The notes under the pieces are model-generated. The model worked only from the letters and a program-made list of their open reading frames with translations, was not told the DNA's origin and did no database searches. Source: Marinilabiliaceae bacterium JC017 (lineage in GTDB: Bacteria; Bacteroidota; Bacteroidia; Bacteroidales; Marinilabiliaceae). From it: a stretch of DNA of 64,000 bases. The translations under genes and the position numbers were made by a program. The stretch is taken from the NCBI GenBank assembly GCA_004296775.1, contig RHGE01000013.1, forward strand, positions 33,891 through 97,890. Reading direction: 5' to 3'. This document shows positions 54,234 to 63,265 of the stretch, piece by piece (position 1 is the stretch's first letter; every line of letters begins with the position of its first letter).

Positions 54234-55508
54234 ATGAAAGTATACAAGTTTGGTGGAGCGTCGGTTAAAGATGCGAATAGTGTGAAAAATATGGCCGCCA
54301 TTGTACAGGCATGTAATCAACCTCTGGTAGTGGTGGTGTCAGCAATGGGGAAAACAACCAATGCGATGGAAAAGCTGGTGACGGCCTATTTTGATCGTAA
54401 AGAGCTTGTCAAGAGTGAAGCCTTTCATGAAATAAAAAATTATCATCAGACTATTGTTGAAGAATTGTTTGAGGAAAATGGTTATTATAAGCATGTTCTT
54501 GAAAAATGGTTTGATAAGTTATGGAACCGACTTGAGCAAGCACCTTCGCTCAATTTCGATTTTGAATATGATCAGATTGTTCCATACGGAGAGTTGATTT
54601 CCACCTCCATTATCAGCGCATATCTCGATTACAAAGGAATGCAGAATAAATGGACCGATATCCGCCAGTTCTTGTTGACCAACGATGTATACCGCGATGC
54701 CGGGGTGGAGTGGGAGCTGACGACTTCTTTTATGAAAAAATTCTTTTCTTTTACTGATACAAATTTATATATAACCCAGGGTTTCATTGGAGGAACCGTG
54801 AATAATATTTCCACTACTCTGGGCCGTGAAGGTTCCGACTATACGGCAGCCATCATTGGTCATGTGATGGAGGCAGAGAATGTGGCGATTTGGAAAGATG
54901 TGCCGGGCGTGCTCAATGCCGATCCGCGATGGTATCACAAAACAAAAAAGATTGACGAGTTATCCTATTGGGAAGCCATTGAATTGGCTTTTTACGGAGC
55001 GCAGGTAATTCATCCCAAAACATTGAAGCCCCTTCAGAATAAGCAAATTCCCTTGTTGGTTAAATCGTTTGTCGATCCTGCTTCCAGTGGAACCTGCATT
55101 CGGGAAATCGATGGAAAGTTAAAGTTGCCGCCTGTTTATATCCTGAAAGAGGAACAGCTTTTTATTACTGTCTCGCCGCGTGATTTTTCTTTTATCATGG
55201 AGGAAAGCTTAAGTGAAATTTTTTCATTGTTCAGCCATTTTAGGGTTAAGATTAACCTGATGCAGAGTTCTGCACTTAATTTTTCTGTTTGTGTAAATCA
55301 CCACCGTAACCTGCAAAATATCATTAATGAATTGAGTGAGAAATATGTGGTGCGCTACAACGACGATGTGGAGCTGTTGACCATTCGGCATTATAACGAT
55401 GCCGCCATCGAGGAGATGACCAACGAAAAAGAGATCATTGATTCCCAAATCTCGAGAAAAACAGCTCGTTTTGTGGTGCGTAAGTCAGAGTGGGTATTTC
55501 AGAATTAG
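54234..55508 (+). CDS. Aspartate kinase (monofunctional)
   Basis: The 424-residue kinase phosphorylates aspartate at the start of the lysine (DAP), threonine and methionine pathways. It has VYKFGGASV at the N-terminus, GREGSDYTAA (about 202-211) and a short C-terminal ACT-like region (about 310-420). The product feeds meso-DAP used by the MurE encoded in this window. It is not fused to homoserine dehydrogenase, unlike the second enzyme many Bacteroidota carry. No leader peptide or lysine riboswitch was seen. Confidence 0.9.
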   Translation: MKVYKFGGASVKDANSVKNMAAIVQACNQPLVVVVSAMGKTTNAMEKLVTAYFDRKELVKSEAFHEIKNYHQTIVEELFEENGYYKHVLEKWFDKLWNRLEQAPSLNFDFEYDQIVPYGELISTSIISAYLDYKGMQNKWTDIRQFLLTNDVYRDAGVEWELTTSFMKKFFSFTDTNLYITQGFIGGTVNNISTTLGREGSDYTAAIIGHVMEAENVAIWKDVPGVLNADPRWYHKTKKIDELSYWEAIELAFYGAQVIHPKTLKPLQNKQIPLLVKSFVDPASSGTCIREIDGKLKLPPVYILKEEQLFITVSPRDFSFIMEESLSEIFSLFSHFRVKINLMQSSALNFSVCVNHHRNLQNIINELSEKYVVRYNDDVELLTIRHYNDAAIEEMTNEKEIIDSQISRKTARFVVRKSEWVFQN

Positions 55509-55852
55509 GTTGGAAAGGATAATGGCGATGAATTAAAAACAAAGGAATCAGCGATAGTAAGTTTTGAAAATTTTTCCCTATTAACAGATGTCAGAAATTA
55601 TTGAATTTGTAATACGATGATTTAATGTCTTGTGAAATCGTATTTTTATCCATCTAAAGTAGGATAAATACGGGGGTACAGTAAAAAAATAGAGGCTAAG
55701 TTAATAGTCTTGGTCCCCTGGCTCGGGAATAGTGCTAATAGTATTAGAACAACTTCATTGTTAGGCGAAGCATCCAATTTCTTTATACCCCATTCCCTTC
55801 AAAGGAACCAGTCTTTTTTCTTACCATTCAGTCATATGAAAAGGTGAGTCAA
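55509..55852. other. Convergent intergenic region
   Basis: About 340 bp between the aspartate kinase and the thioredoxin-like gene. A weak hairpin TTTATCC/GGATAAA (55643-55668) is present; nothing else was seen. Confidence 0.4.
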
Positions 55853-56605
55853 TTATTGCAAAGCCGATTTAATAGCTCTATCTAATAATAAAACACTTCC
55901 AAAATCAACGCCTATGCTTTCGAAAGCGTATTTCCCTGATTTGTCTATAACGATATTGCTGGGATAGGTTTTTACTTTAATTTTTTGGCTCAGATTGTCA
56001 TTGAAATAAACCGTTGGATAGGTAAATTCTTTTTTTTCAAGATGTGTTTTCAGATCTTCGGGGGAATTCCGGGCAAATGAAATAAATACTACTTCAGGAT
56101 TATCTTTGTATTTTTCGTAAAGGTTGTTTAGTGCAGAAACTTCTAATTGACAAGGTAAACATTGGATGAACCAGAAATTCAATACCACTATCTTTCCTTT
56201 AAGTTCTTCTGTGTTGTAATTATTTCCGTTTAAATCAGTGACTTGAAAACCGGGGAATTCTTTTCCAATATTATGACTTGTCAAGATATTAGATTTACTC
56301 GCTTCAAGATGCGTTTCTCTCTCCTTATCTGTTATTGGGATTAATCTATGTAAATCATAACCTGTATTGCCTTTCTTTTTGTTTTTCCTGTATTCCCTCC
56401 ATTCTTTATTAGTTTTAAGTTCAAGTTGGGTACTTACTCCAGTGAAATAATCTAAATAATAAAGATCCGCCGAAATGGTATCGCCATGCTCATTCTTAAA
56501 TGAAGTGCTATTCATCATTGAAGAACAATCTTGTGCGTAAACTAAGTTGAATGTGAATGATGTAATGCAAATTAGCAAGCCGGTAAAAAGAAGATTTTGT
56601 TTCAT
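55853..56605 (-). CDS. TlpA-family thioredoxin-like protein (periplasmic)
   Basis: The 250-residue protein has a signal peptide (ending VYAQ) and a C-terminal thioredoxin-like (AhpC/TSA/TlpA) domain (about 110-250) with the redox motif C-L-P-C (in FIQCLPCQLEV, about 150) and the VVLNFWF strand. The first half (25-110) is a unique linker domain. Members reduce disulfides in the periplasm, for example of cytochrome c or secreted enzymes. No partner (CcdA or DsbD) is nearby. Its promoter was not identified. Confidence 0.85.
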   Translation of the reverse strand: MKQNLLFTGLLICITSFTFNLVYAQDCSSMMNSTSFKNEHGDTISADLYYLDYFTGVSTQLELKTNKEWREYRKNKKKGNTGYDLHRLIPITDKERETHLEASKSNILTSHNIGKEFPGFQVTDLNGNNYNTEELKGKIVVLNFWFIQCLPCQLEVSALNNLYEKYKDNPEVVFISFARNSPEDLKTHLEKKEFTYPTVYFNDNLSQKIKVKTYPSNIVIDKSGKYAFESIGVDFGSVLLLDRAIKSALQ

Positions 56606-57068
56606 GAATAAAACTTATAATTAGAGATTAAACAAAGATGTAATGTTAATGTCATACCAGCAAAAAAATATTGTTTAAAAATATACTCAACACACCGTTA
56701 CAATACCTATGCATCATGGAACTTAGCATTGTTTGCAATCGCCACCTAAAAAACAGGTATTAAACAACTAACATTACGAAGAAAACAAACATAAATACGA
56801 ATAGAAACAGCCCAATAAAGATGCCGGGCTTTTATTAGAGTCCATTAGCAGGTTTTCACCAATGAGAAAGGTAATACAATCTTTTCTAAAGTTTTAAACT
56901 TTAAAAAAAGTCAATTCCCCAAAAGGATTACGAAAACAAAAAACGGTTAAGTGATTTTACCAATCAGAATAAAAAAGATTGGCTTATAGGGAAGGAGATT
57001 ATGGGATAATCTAATTAAAGACTTTAGGTGGAAAATAAAACATATGGGTTTGGGATAAAATCATGTGT
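56606..57068. other. Intergenic region upstream of the 41-bp repeat
   Basis: No gene seen. A terminator-like pair AGCCC/GGGCT followed by TTTT lies at about 56809-56834, with no gene upstream that it would serve. Confidence 0.4.
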
Positions 57069-57232
57069 GCAATTGGTAGAGCAAAAATGTATGCAGAAAT
57101 TTCAGTATTGCAATAGGCTGAGCAAAACTGTTTGGGAAAATATCAGAATTGCATTTGGTTGAGCAAAACCCACCTAAGCAGTTTCAAGTTTGTAATTGAT
57201 TGGGCAAAATTGATTAGGGTAACTTCAGATTT
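57069..57232. repeat. Tandem repeat, four copies with exact 41-bp period
   Basis: Copies start at 57069, 57110, 57151 and 57192. Each opens with G(C/T)A(A/T)T..G...G.GCAAAA (best seen in GCAATAGGCTGAGCAAAA) and closes with TTTCAG or ATCAG before the next. Conservation is highest in the first 18 and last 10 bases, while the middle varies. No further copy is visible on either side. There is no frame with matching codon periodicity (41 is not a multiple of 3), so it is not a protein repeat. Confidence 0.8.
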
Positions 57233-57405
57233 GTTATAAAGAGTAATAATACGATATACTTCAGGAATTATTTGAAAGGCAGTCGATCGTTAATAGAGAA
57301 GGAATAGTTTTAGTTCCACAAATGATCCGGCTCAAGAACAAACAAAAAACTATAGGTTATAAGCTAATATTTTATAGTAATAGATAAAACTATTTCGCAA
57401 AAGAA

Positions 57406-57445
57406 TGGCAGAAACCCGCATTAGAGAATTGGAATTTCTGCCATA
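57406..57445. terminator. Hairpin after the 218-residue gene
   Basis: ATGGCAGAAA (57406-57415) pairs perfectly with TTTCTGCCAT (57436-57445), 20-nt loop. It is 26 bases downstream of the stop codon on the minus strand. No T-run follows, so the assignment as a terminator is weak. Confidence 0.4.
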
Positions 57446-57470
57446 TGGAAAACAGAGTATGGTAGTGAAT

Positions 57471-58127
57471 TTAATTAAAGGATTTCACAAGTGTTTCAAG
57501 CTCCGCATATGCGATGCGGATAGGTTCATTGGTAGATAATTTTGCATGAGCAAACATTTGGGTGAATAGTTCTTCAAGAGCATGCTGTAATGTTGGCGCC
57601 AGGGAAGTAGCTGACTCGATGCTATCGGCTTTTGCACGTTCGGCAATATAGGCATCATTGGCCGCTTTAAAATCGTTATTGGCTTTTTCAATAAGCGGTA
57701 TCCATCGCATAACGCCTTTATCAATAGCCTGGGTATCGATCTGTTTCAGCTCAGTCAGCAGATTATCCACCGCAGCCGTTTCTTCATTATACGACAGACG
57801 AGTGATTTTGGTCCCGTATTTATCGGTTATCTGACACATCCTTTCAAGTGTTTCTCGTACTTCAGGAATTAAGGTGGGATCATGTTTTTCGGCACTCACA
57901 TTTTTAAAGAAACAGGAAATATAGATAGCGCGGTCTGCATCTAATTCTTTTTTATTTGCAGCTGAAGCCTGTTCTTTCAACATGCCCCGCTTAAACGCAT
58001 TTAAAGTTGTTTGCACAAGATCAATGGCAGGTTTTAATTCAGTAATTCCATCACAAATTGAGAGGCTATTTTCACTCAAGGTTTGTAATTCTTTCACACG
58101 TAAGCGAGGTAAATTTATTATCTCCAT
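57471..58127 (-). CDS. Protein of unknown function (218 aa, helical)
   Basis: The product is hydrophilic, mostly helical and rich in Glu, Lys and Ala, without signal peptide, membrane segment or catalytic motif. Its start MEIINLPRLRVKELQTLSEN and overall make-up are somewhat like DUF6261-type Bacteroidota proteins, but I could not verify this. It lies alone between long gaps with the 41-bp tandem repeat about 240 bp beyond its 3' end. The ATG is good and codon use is ordinary. Confidence 0.6.
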   Translation of the reverse strand: MEIINLPRLRVKELQTLSENSLSICDGITELKPAIDLVQTTLNAFKRGMLKEQASAANKKELDADRAIYISCFFKNVSAEKHDPTLIPEVRETLERMCQITDKYGTKITRLSYNEETAAVDNLLTELKQIDTQAIDKGVMRWIPLIEKANNDFKAANDAYIAERAKADSIESATSLAPTLQHALEELFTQMFAHAKLSTNEPIRIAYAELETLVKSFN

Positions 58128-58360
58128 AGTGCAGGTGTTTTTATGATTAAAATTATTGTCTATAATTAACCCATATTAAAAATAAAACAAAAAATGGAAT
58201 TGGCCAATATATGATTGTAAAAGATGTGTTTATAAATTTATTGTAACTCCTTGAATCAACCGTTGAGTTGATTTATTATTTTTTCAAATTTCATTCCGTT
58301 TTTGCAGTTATCCATTGTCGCCAGCTTCATCTGACGGATAAGTATTGTAAGTTTACCAAA

Positions 58361-58394
58361 TAAAAAAAGCCCGGCCCCAAAAAAAGACCAGGCG
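58361..58394 (-). terminator. Intrinsic terminator of the pncB unit
   Basis: On the minus strand GCCTGGTC pairs with GGCCGGGC (two G-U pairs), followed by a T-run, just after the pncB stop. Confidence 0.7.
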
Positions 58395-58415
58395 TTATAT
58401 CTAAACCGGCAAAAA

Positions 58416-59891
58416 TTATCTATACATCTCTCGGTAATACAGAATTAACCGGTGTCGTTTGTCGTATAGCTGTTCTTCCAAACCTACCGGGTAAACATGT
58501 GGATTCTCAAACCGTTTAATGGAATCATCCAGCTGGTCCAATTGCTCCTTCGTTCGTTGTTGCATTGTTTTTAAATCCGGTAGAGCATAAACTCTTTTGC
58601 CCTCACGAAATACCGGCACCAATAAATCTTCACATTCACATAAATCGCGGTTAATTGTTTTAGTATGTACCGGATCAATCGGATCAATTATTTTTACCAG
58701 TGACGGCATCCGATCTCTTTCATCATAAATTACATCCGACACGAATTTGCCCGCTTGCAAAAAACGTTTCACCTGTTGCATCCCCGGAATATTGGTTTTA
58801 ATGGTTTGTTCCGACAATTTAATGCGGTCCTCCCACTTGCCTGGCAATTTCTCAATGGCCGATAATTTATACACACCGCCAAGAGCCGGTTGGTCATAGG
58901 CTGTTACCAGTCGTGTTCCAATGCCCCACATATCAATGGATGCCCCTTGGTGTTTCAGGCTTGATACTAGGTATTCATCCAAGTCATTGGAACCCACAAT
59001 GTGTGCATTCTCCATACCCGCAGCATTCAACATACGGCGGGCCATCTTGCTATAATAAGCCAGGTCGCCAGAATCCAGACGGATACCCACCAGGTTGTGG
59101 CCCGCTTTTCGCATCTCATTTGCTACCTCAATCGCTTTCCTAATACCCGATTCAGTATTATACGTATCAACCAAAAAAATTGAATCATCCGGCAAAGCCC
59201 GGGCAAACGTCTCAAACGATTCCTTCTCCGAATCAAACGACATCACCCAGCTGTGGGCGTGTGTCCCTGCAATGGGAATAGCAAAAACCTTACCTGCCAT
59301 CACATTCGACGTAGCCGTGCACCCGCCAATAAACGATGCACGCGAAGCCGCCAGGCTGCCATCAATCCCCTGGGCCCGCCTGAGTCCAAATTCCATCAGC
59401 GGTTCACCACCACTGGCAAGTTGAATACGGGCTGTCTTTGTGGCAATTAATGACTGAAAATTAATCATATTCAGCAGTGCCGACTCCACTAGTTGGGCCT
59501 GCAACAGCGATCCCTTCACCCGCACCAGCGGCTCATGCGGAAACACAACCGTCCCCTCAGGCACTGCATCCACATCGCATGTGAAAGAAAGCTCCTGCAA
59601 ATAATCCAGGAACGCCTCCTCAAATAATGGCCGGTTATCGCGCCCCTTCTGTTCCCTCAGGTAGGCAATATCATCTTCTGCAAAACGAAAGTTCTCCAGG
59701 AAATGTGCCACATACGCCAGTCCGGCTGCCACTGTAAAACCACCGGCAAACGGGTTGTGTCTGAAAAATAGATTAAAAACAGCCCCCTGATTTTCCTTTC
59801 CTGCTTTCCAATAACCATACGCCATGGTAATCTCATACATGTCCGTAAGTAAAGCCAACGACGGATTATATAAATGTGAAAGCAGGTTCAT
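58416..59891 (-). CDS. pncB: Nicotinate phosphoribosyltransferase
   Basis: The 491-residue enzyme joins nicotinate to PRPP in the NAD salvage pathway. It shows GTHAHSWVMSF (about 231-241; the His is the phosphorylation site in the family), LVGIRLDSGDLAYYSK and AYDQPALGGVYKL. Length is close to long family members. It follows a small lipoprotein gene by 11 bp on the same strand. The codon usage is somewhat more GC-rich than nearby genes. Confidence 0.95.
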   Translation of the reverse strand: MNLLSHLYNPSLALLTDMYEITMAYGYWKAGKENQGAVFNLFFRHNPFAGGFTVAAGLAYVAHFLENFRFAEDDIAYLREQKGRDNRPLFEEAFLDYLQELSFTCDVDAVPEGTVVFPHEPLVRVKGSLLQAQLVESALLNMINFQSLIATKTARIQLASGGEPLMEFGLRRAQGIDGSLAASRASFIGGCTATSNVMAGKVFAIPIAGTHAHSWVMSFDSEKESFETFARALPDDSIFLVDTYNTESGIRKAIEVANEMRKAGHNLVGIRLDSGDLAYYSKMARRMLNAAGMENAHIVGSNDLDEYLVSSLKHQGASIDMWGIGTRLVTAYDQPALGGVYKLSAIEKLPGKWEDRIKLSEQTIKTNIPGMQQVKRFLQAGKFVSDVIYDERDRMPSLVKIIDPIDPVHTKTINRDLCECEDLLVPVFREGKRVYALPDLKTMQQRTKEQLDQLDDSIKRFENPHVYPVGLEEQLYDKRHRLILYYREMYR

Positions 59892-59902
59892 AGCAATTTG
59901 TT

Positions 59903-60400
59903 TTACTTTATCTTAATATAGAAAGCAGCTTTGTAGCCACGCAGGTCCCCTTCATCCGTCAGAGCTTCATAAGCCACCAGTACCGCATGAATTTTTTTGG
60001 TGAATGATTGCGATGTGGCATCAAAAAACCACGATTCCTTAAATTGCAGACGCCCTACACGATCCCGCGAAAATTCATCGCTTTTCTCCAGCTTCTTCAA
60101 ATCTCGCGCCGACATTACCTCGTCACTATTATAATTATAGGCCTTGGCACGGTATTCATATACCGATTCAAACACCTCGTTCACCAACCGTTCCCGGTCC
60201 AGTTTGGACAGACACTTCTCCGTCCACTCATCCCCTGCATCCGGATTTTTTATCGTTACCGAATAAACAATTGTATCCGCTACCATCGTCTTTTGCATAT
60301 CAGCATTCAGTCGAGCCCTTGAATGACTGGTGTCGCACGATGACATTATTGCAATTACAAAAAAAAGAGTACTCACGAAATTCATAAATCGAAACATCAT
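59903..60400 (-). CDS. Small putative lipoprotein co-transcribed with pncB
   Basis: The product (165 residues from ATG 60400) has a lipoprotein signal MMFRFMNFVSTLFFVIAIMSSC, with Cys22 as the lipidation site. The rest is mixed alpha-beta and holds no motif that I recognise; a C-terminal FYIKIK strand is typical of exported Bacteroidota proteins. The frame runs upstream to a TTG at 60424, but the ATG starts exactly before the signal. Its role beside pncB is unclear; the pairing may just reflect co-transcription. Confidence 0.65.
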   Translation of the reverse strand: MMFRFMNFVSTLFFVIAIMSSCDTSHSRARLNADMQKTMVADTIVYSVTIKNPDAGDEWTEKCLSKLDRERLVNEVFESVYEYRAKAYNYNSDEVMSARDLKKLEKSDEFSRDRVGRLQFKESWFFDATSQSFTKKIHAVLVAYEALTDEGDLRGYKAAFYIKIK

Positions 60401-60540
60401 AGCTAAACATTTTAAATGATACAATAGAATTCAACGAAATACTAAAATAGCCTATTTCTAAATAGAAATAAAGAGAAAATATTTTCCTTTTTTTCTTATT
60501 ATGTCCAAATCGTAGCAATTGTATCAAGTATTTATTTTTA

Positions 60541-60690
60541 GGGCGGCCGGGCGGGTGCTCCGCTATAGCGCTTGTCGCCCGGGCTGTGTGGCGTTTGCCG
60601 GTACGTGGGGCTCCTTCGTCGCCTCCGCCCGCCACGCCACATCAGCCCCGGCAACAAGCGGCTGCCGCTGCGCCCCCTGCCGCAAGGGCA
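60541..60690. repeat. GC-rich island with a long near-perfect hairpin
   Basis: About 70 percent GC in an AT-rich background. CGCTTGT.GCC.GGGCTG..GTGGCG-type arms at 60569-60593 and 60635-60660 pair at 23 positions with two mismatches and one bulge; the 41-nt loop (60594-60634) is also GC-rich. Another arm pair CCGGGCG (60547) / CGCCCGG (60576) exists in competition. No frame is convincing. It looks like a repeat or folded integration-type site of the kind dispersed in Bacteroidota; identity unknown. Confidence 0.65.
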
Positions 60691-60853
60691 CTGCAATTTT
60701 AGAAAGCCGATGCAAAAAACAAGTGTGCAAAAACAAGTTTCATAACGTAAGCGAAATCTATGCCAACGAGATTTTAAGTGTATAATCTATGGTGCATTTA
60801 CGATTATGTACCGTGAACGAGGTTCAACTTTTGATATATATTAGGAAACAATC
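60691..60853. other. AT-rich gap after the GC-rich hairpin
   Basis: Nothing was recognised besides a sequence TAACGTAAGCGAAATC that directly follows the GC-rich island. Confidence 0.4.
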
Positions 60854-60886
60854 AAAAAAAAGAGGTGCTCGTATGAGCACCTCTTG
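60854..60886 (-). terminator. Intrinsic terminator of the dihydroorotase gene
   Basis: AGAGGTGCTC (60861-60870) pairs perfectly with GAGCACCTCT (60875-60884); the minus strand then runs into seven T. Confidence 0.85.
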
Positions 60887-60914
60887 CATATCGAATGATT
60901 TAAATTATTTTTTC

Positions 60915-62261
60915 CTATCGGTCAAAAGTTAATCGCTGACCAATGATATCATTAATTTGTCCATCCTCATAAACCACCTTACCATTAATAATGGTATGTG
61001 TTACTTTATGAGAAAAGGAAGTGCCTTCAAAAGGCGACCATCCACATTTGTATAAAATATTGCCAGCGCTCACCTGCCAGTCTGAAGCCGGATCAACCAA
61101 GGCTAAGTCGGCATGATACCCTTCACGGATGAAGCCCCGCTTATTCACATTGTATAATGTAGCCGGGGCATGACACATTTTGTCAATCACCAGTTCATAA
61201 GTAAATATCCCCTGCCTTACCATCTCCAACATCAGCGGTAAGGAATGTTGAACAAGCGGTCCACCCGATGGCGCCTTGAAATAGGTGTTATTTTTTTCCG
61301 CCAGCGTATGAGGGGCATGGTCAGTGGCTACCACATCCAGCTTGCCGGATATAAGTCCTTCGCGTAAGGCATCACGGTCTAGTTGTGATTTAACAGCCGG
61401 ATTCCATTTAATGCGTGAACCATATTTCTCATAGTCATTATCAGTAAACCAAAGATGATGCACGCACACTTCGCCGGTCACTTTTTTGTCTTTTAGCGGA
61501 ATGGTATTATCAAAAAGTGATAGCTCTTTCTGTGAGCTTAAGTGTAAAACATGAAGACGCGCACCATGTTTATGGGCTAACTCTACCGCTTTTGATGAGG
61601 AAATGTAGCAAGCCTCTACCGATCGGATAACCGGATGGTATCTAAATGGCAGGTCTTCACCAAACTTATTTTTATATATAGTTGTGTTATCTCTTATTGT
61701 ACCCTCGTCCTCGCAATGAGTGGTGATTAGCAGTGGCACCTCGGCAAAGATGCGGGCCAGTGTTTCATTGCTATCCACCAACATGTTTCCGGTAGATGAC
61801 CCCATGAATACTTTTACACCACATATTTTGGTCGGGTCAGCTTTTAAAATCTCATCCAGGTTGTCGTTGGTAGCCCCCATATAGAAAGAATAGTTAGCGG
61901 CTGATTTTTGTGCAGCCAGGTCAAACTTATCTTCTAATGCTTTTAAGGTAGTCGTTTGCGGATTGGTGTTCGGCATTTCCATAAACGAGGTGACACCACC
62001 GGCTACCGCAGCTCTTGATTCAGTATAAATGTCGGCCTTATGCGTTAAGCCGGGCTCCCTGAAATGGACCTGGTCATCTATTACACCAGGAATAAGCAAT
62101 TTTCCCGAAGCATCAATGATCCTTTCTGCCTCAAACGGGCGCTCATCAGTGATGTCTTCTTTAATAACTTTGGCGATTATTCCGTCTTTTATTAAGACAC
62201 TTCCCGTGAATGTTTGTCCCTCATTTACGATAGAGGCATTTTTTATTAGGATCGTTGACAT
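60915..62261 (-). CDS. pyrC: Dihydroorotase (class I, amidohydrolase superfamily)
   Basis: The 448-residue zinc amidohydrolase closes carbamoyl-aspartate to dihydroorotate in pyrimidine synthesis. It has the carboxylated lysine (Lys150 in KVFMGSSTG), His182 (TTHCEDE), His237/240 (LHVLHLSS) and the catalytic ATDHAPHT (Asp314). The first metal motif reads D-D-Q-V-H-F-R-E-P: the first of the usual two histidines is Gln64, and only His66 remains. Bacteroidota homologues often share this form, so it may be a lineage variant rather than an inactive protein. Hydantoinase relatives are an alternative, but the REPG and HAPH context fit dihydroorotase. Confidence 0.9.
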   Translation of the reverse strand: MSTILIKNASIVNEGQTFTGSVLIKDGIIAKVIKEDITDERPFEAERIIDASGKLLIPGVIDDQVHFREPGLTHKADIYTESRAAVAGGVTSFMEMPNTNPQTTTLKALEDKFDLAAQKSAANYSFYMGATNDNLDEILKADPTKICGVKVFMGSSTGNMLVDSNETLARIFAEVPLLITTHCEDEGTIRDNTTIYKNKFGEDLPFRYHPVIRSVEACYISSSKAVELAHKHGARLHVLHLSSQKELSLFDNTIPLKDKKVTGEVCVHHLWFTDNDYEKYGSRIKWNPAVKSQLDRDALREGLISGKLDVVATDHAPHTLAEKNNTYFKAPSGGPLVQHSLPLMLEMVRQGIFTYELVIDKMCHAPATLYNVNKRGFIREGYHADLALVDPASDWQVSAGNILYKCGWSPFEGTSFSHKVTHTIINGKVVYEDGQINDIIGQRLTFDR

Positions 62262-62381
62262 GATGCTAGTGTTTTGTTTAAGATCTTGAAATGATTATTA
62301 ATAGTTCGTTAGTCTATTGTATTTGTTTGATCGAGTGTTCGTAATTAATAGCCCAAAAATACATGGTGTTACAAATGATTT

Positions 62382-62460
62382 GGATGTAAATCTGTTTAAG
62401 AACTATCATCTAAAAGTCTCTTGTCTATTATCGAATAGTCTATTCTCTATTTGACTGTTG
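62382..62460. repeat. Dispersed AT-rich motif, copy 4 (long form)
   Basis: GGATGTAAATCTGTTTAAG at 62382-62400 and following TAAAAGTCT match 47450-47490 except for scattered substitutions. The tail repeats TCTATTATCGAATAGTCTATTC around 62424-62446. Confidence 0.5.
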
Positions 62461-62511
62461 ATATGAAAACAATAATTAAATCTAAAAGTTTCTGAAAAGA
62501 AAAGATTCCAT

Positions 62512-63243
62512 TTAAACTTCATATTTCTTAAACCAGCTTGAGATTTTCATTTTAATAACACCCCAAACTGCCTCATTAAAGATACCACCACTCATTTTTG
62601 ATGTTCCCTGTTGGCGATCGGTAAAGATGATAGGCACCTCAACGATCTTGAATCCATATTTCCAGGTGGTAAATTTCATCTCAATCTGGAAGGCATATCC
62701 TTTTAGGCGTACCTTGTCAAGTTTAATAGTTTCCAAGACTTTTCGTCTGTAACATTTAAATCCGGCCGTAGTGTCTTTGATCTTCATCCCGGTGATAAAT
62801 CGTACATACACCGATGCGAAATAAGACATTAATACCCTTCCCATAGGCCAGTTCACAACATTAACACCTGAAATGTATCTGGAACCAATTGCTAAATCAG
62901 CGCCCTCTTCAACACAGGCATCATGTAATCGAATTAAGTCTTTGGGATCGTGTGAAAAGTCAGCATCCATCTCAAATATGAAATCATATTGGTTTTTTAT
63001 GGCCCATTTGAAACCTGTCAGGTAAGCTGTTCCCAGTCCAAGTTTTCCTGATCGTTCTAATAGGTGCAGACGTTTAGGAAATTGAGATTGTAGCGTTTTT
63101 ATTATTTGAGCAGTTCCATCAGGTGAGTTGTCATCTATAATAAGTATTTCAAGTGATCGTGGCAATTCAAATACCGCATTGATGATTGCTTCGATATTCT
63201 CCCTTTCGTTATATGTGGGTATTATTACCAGCTTTTTTGTCAT
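62512..63243 (-). CDS. Polyprenol-phosphate mannosyltransferase-like glycosyltransferase (GT2)
   Basis: The 243-residue (from ATG 63243) family 2 glycosyltransferase resembles dolichol-phosphate mannose synthase: IIPTYNERENI start, IIDDNSPDGTA, and the metal-binding FEMDADFSHDP, then RYISGVNVVNWP and FKCYRRKVLE. It would move a sugar from a nucleotide sugar to polyprenol phosphate at the membrane for later glycosylation. No transmembrane tail is present. The frame extends upstream to TTG 63300, but the promoter box TATCTTTG lies inside that extension, so ATG 63243 is right. Confidence 0.9.
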   Translation of the reverse strand: MTKKLVIIPTYNERENIEAIINAVFELPRSLEILIIDDNSPDGTAQIIKTLQSQFPKRLHLLERSGKLGLGTAYLTGFKWAIKNQYDFIFEMDADFSHDPKDLIRLHDACVEEGADLAIGSRYISGVNVVNWPMGRVLMSYFASVYVRFITGMKIKDTTAGFKCYRRKVLETIKLDKVRLKGYAFQIEMKFTTWKYGFKIVEVPIIFTDRQQGTSKMSGGIFNEAVWGVIKMKISSWFKKYEV

Positions 63244-63265
63244 TAGATAAAATTTGAAATAGCTA

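Noticed and set aside
57069..57232. CRISPR array
   Set aside because: The unit is 41 bp in total with degenerate repeats and no true spacers, and there are no cas genes in the window.
60541..60780. Possible integron attC site or cassette
   Set aside because: A long hairpin is present, but no attC core consensus (GTTRRRY and its partner) and no integrase gene were found.
60519..60785. 88-codon plus-strand frame
   Set aside because: Open only because of the GC-rich hairpin; both arms would be translated from complementary DNA and no family fits.
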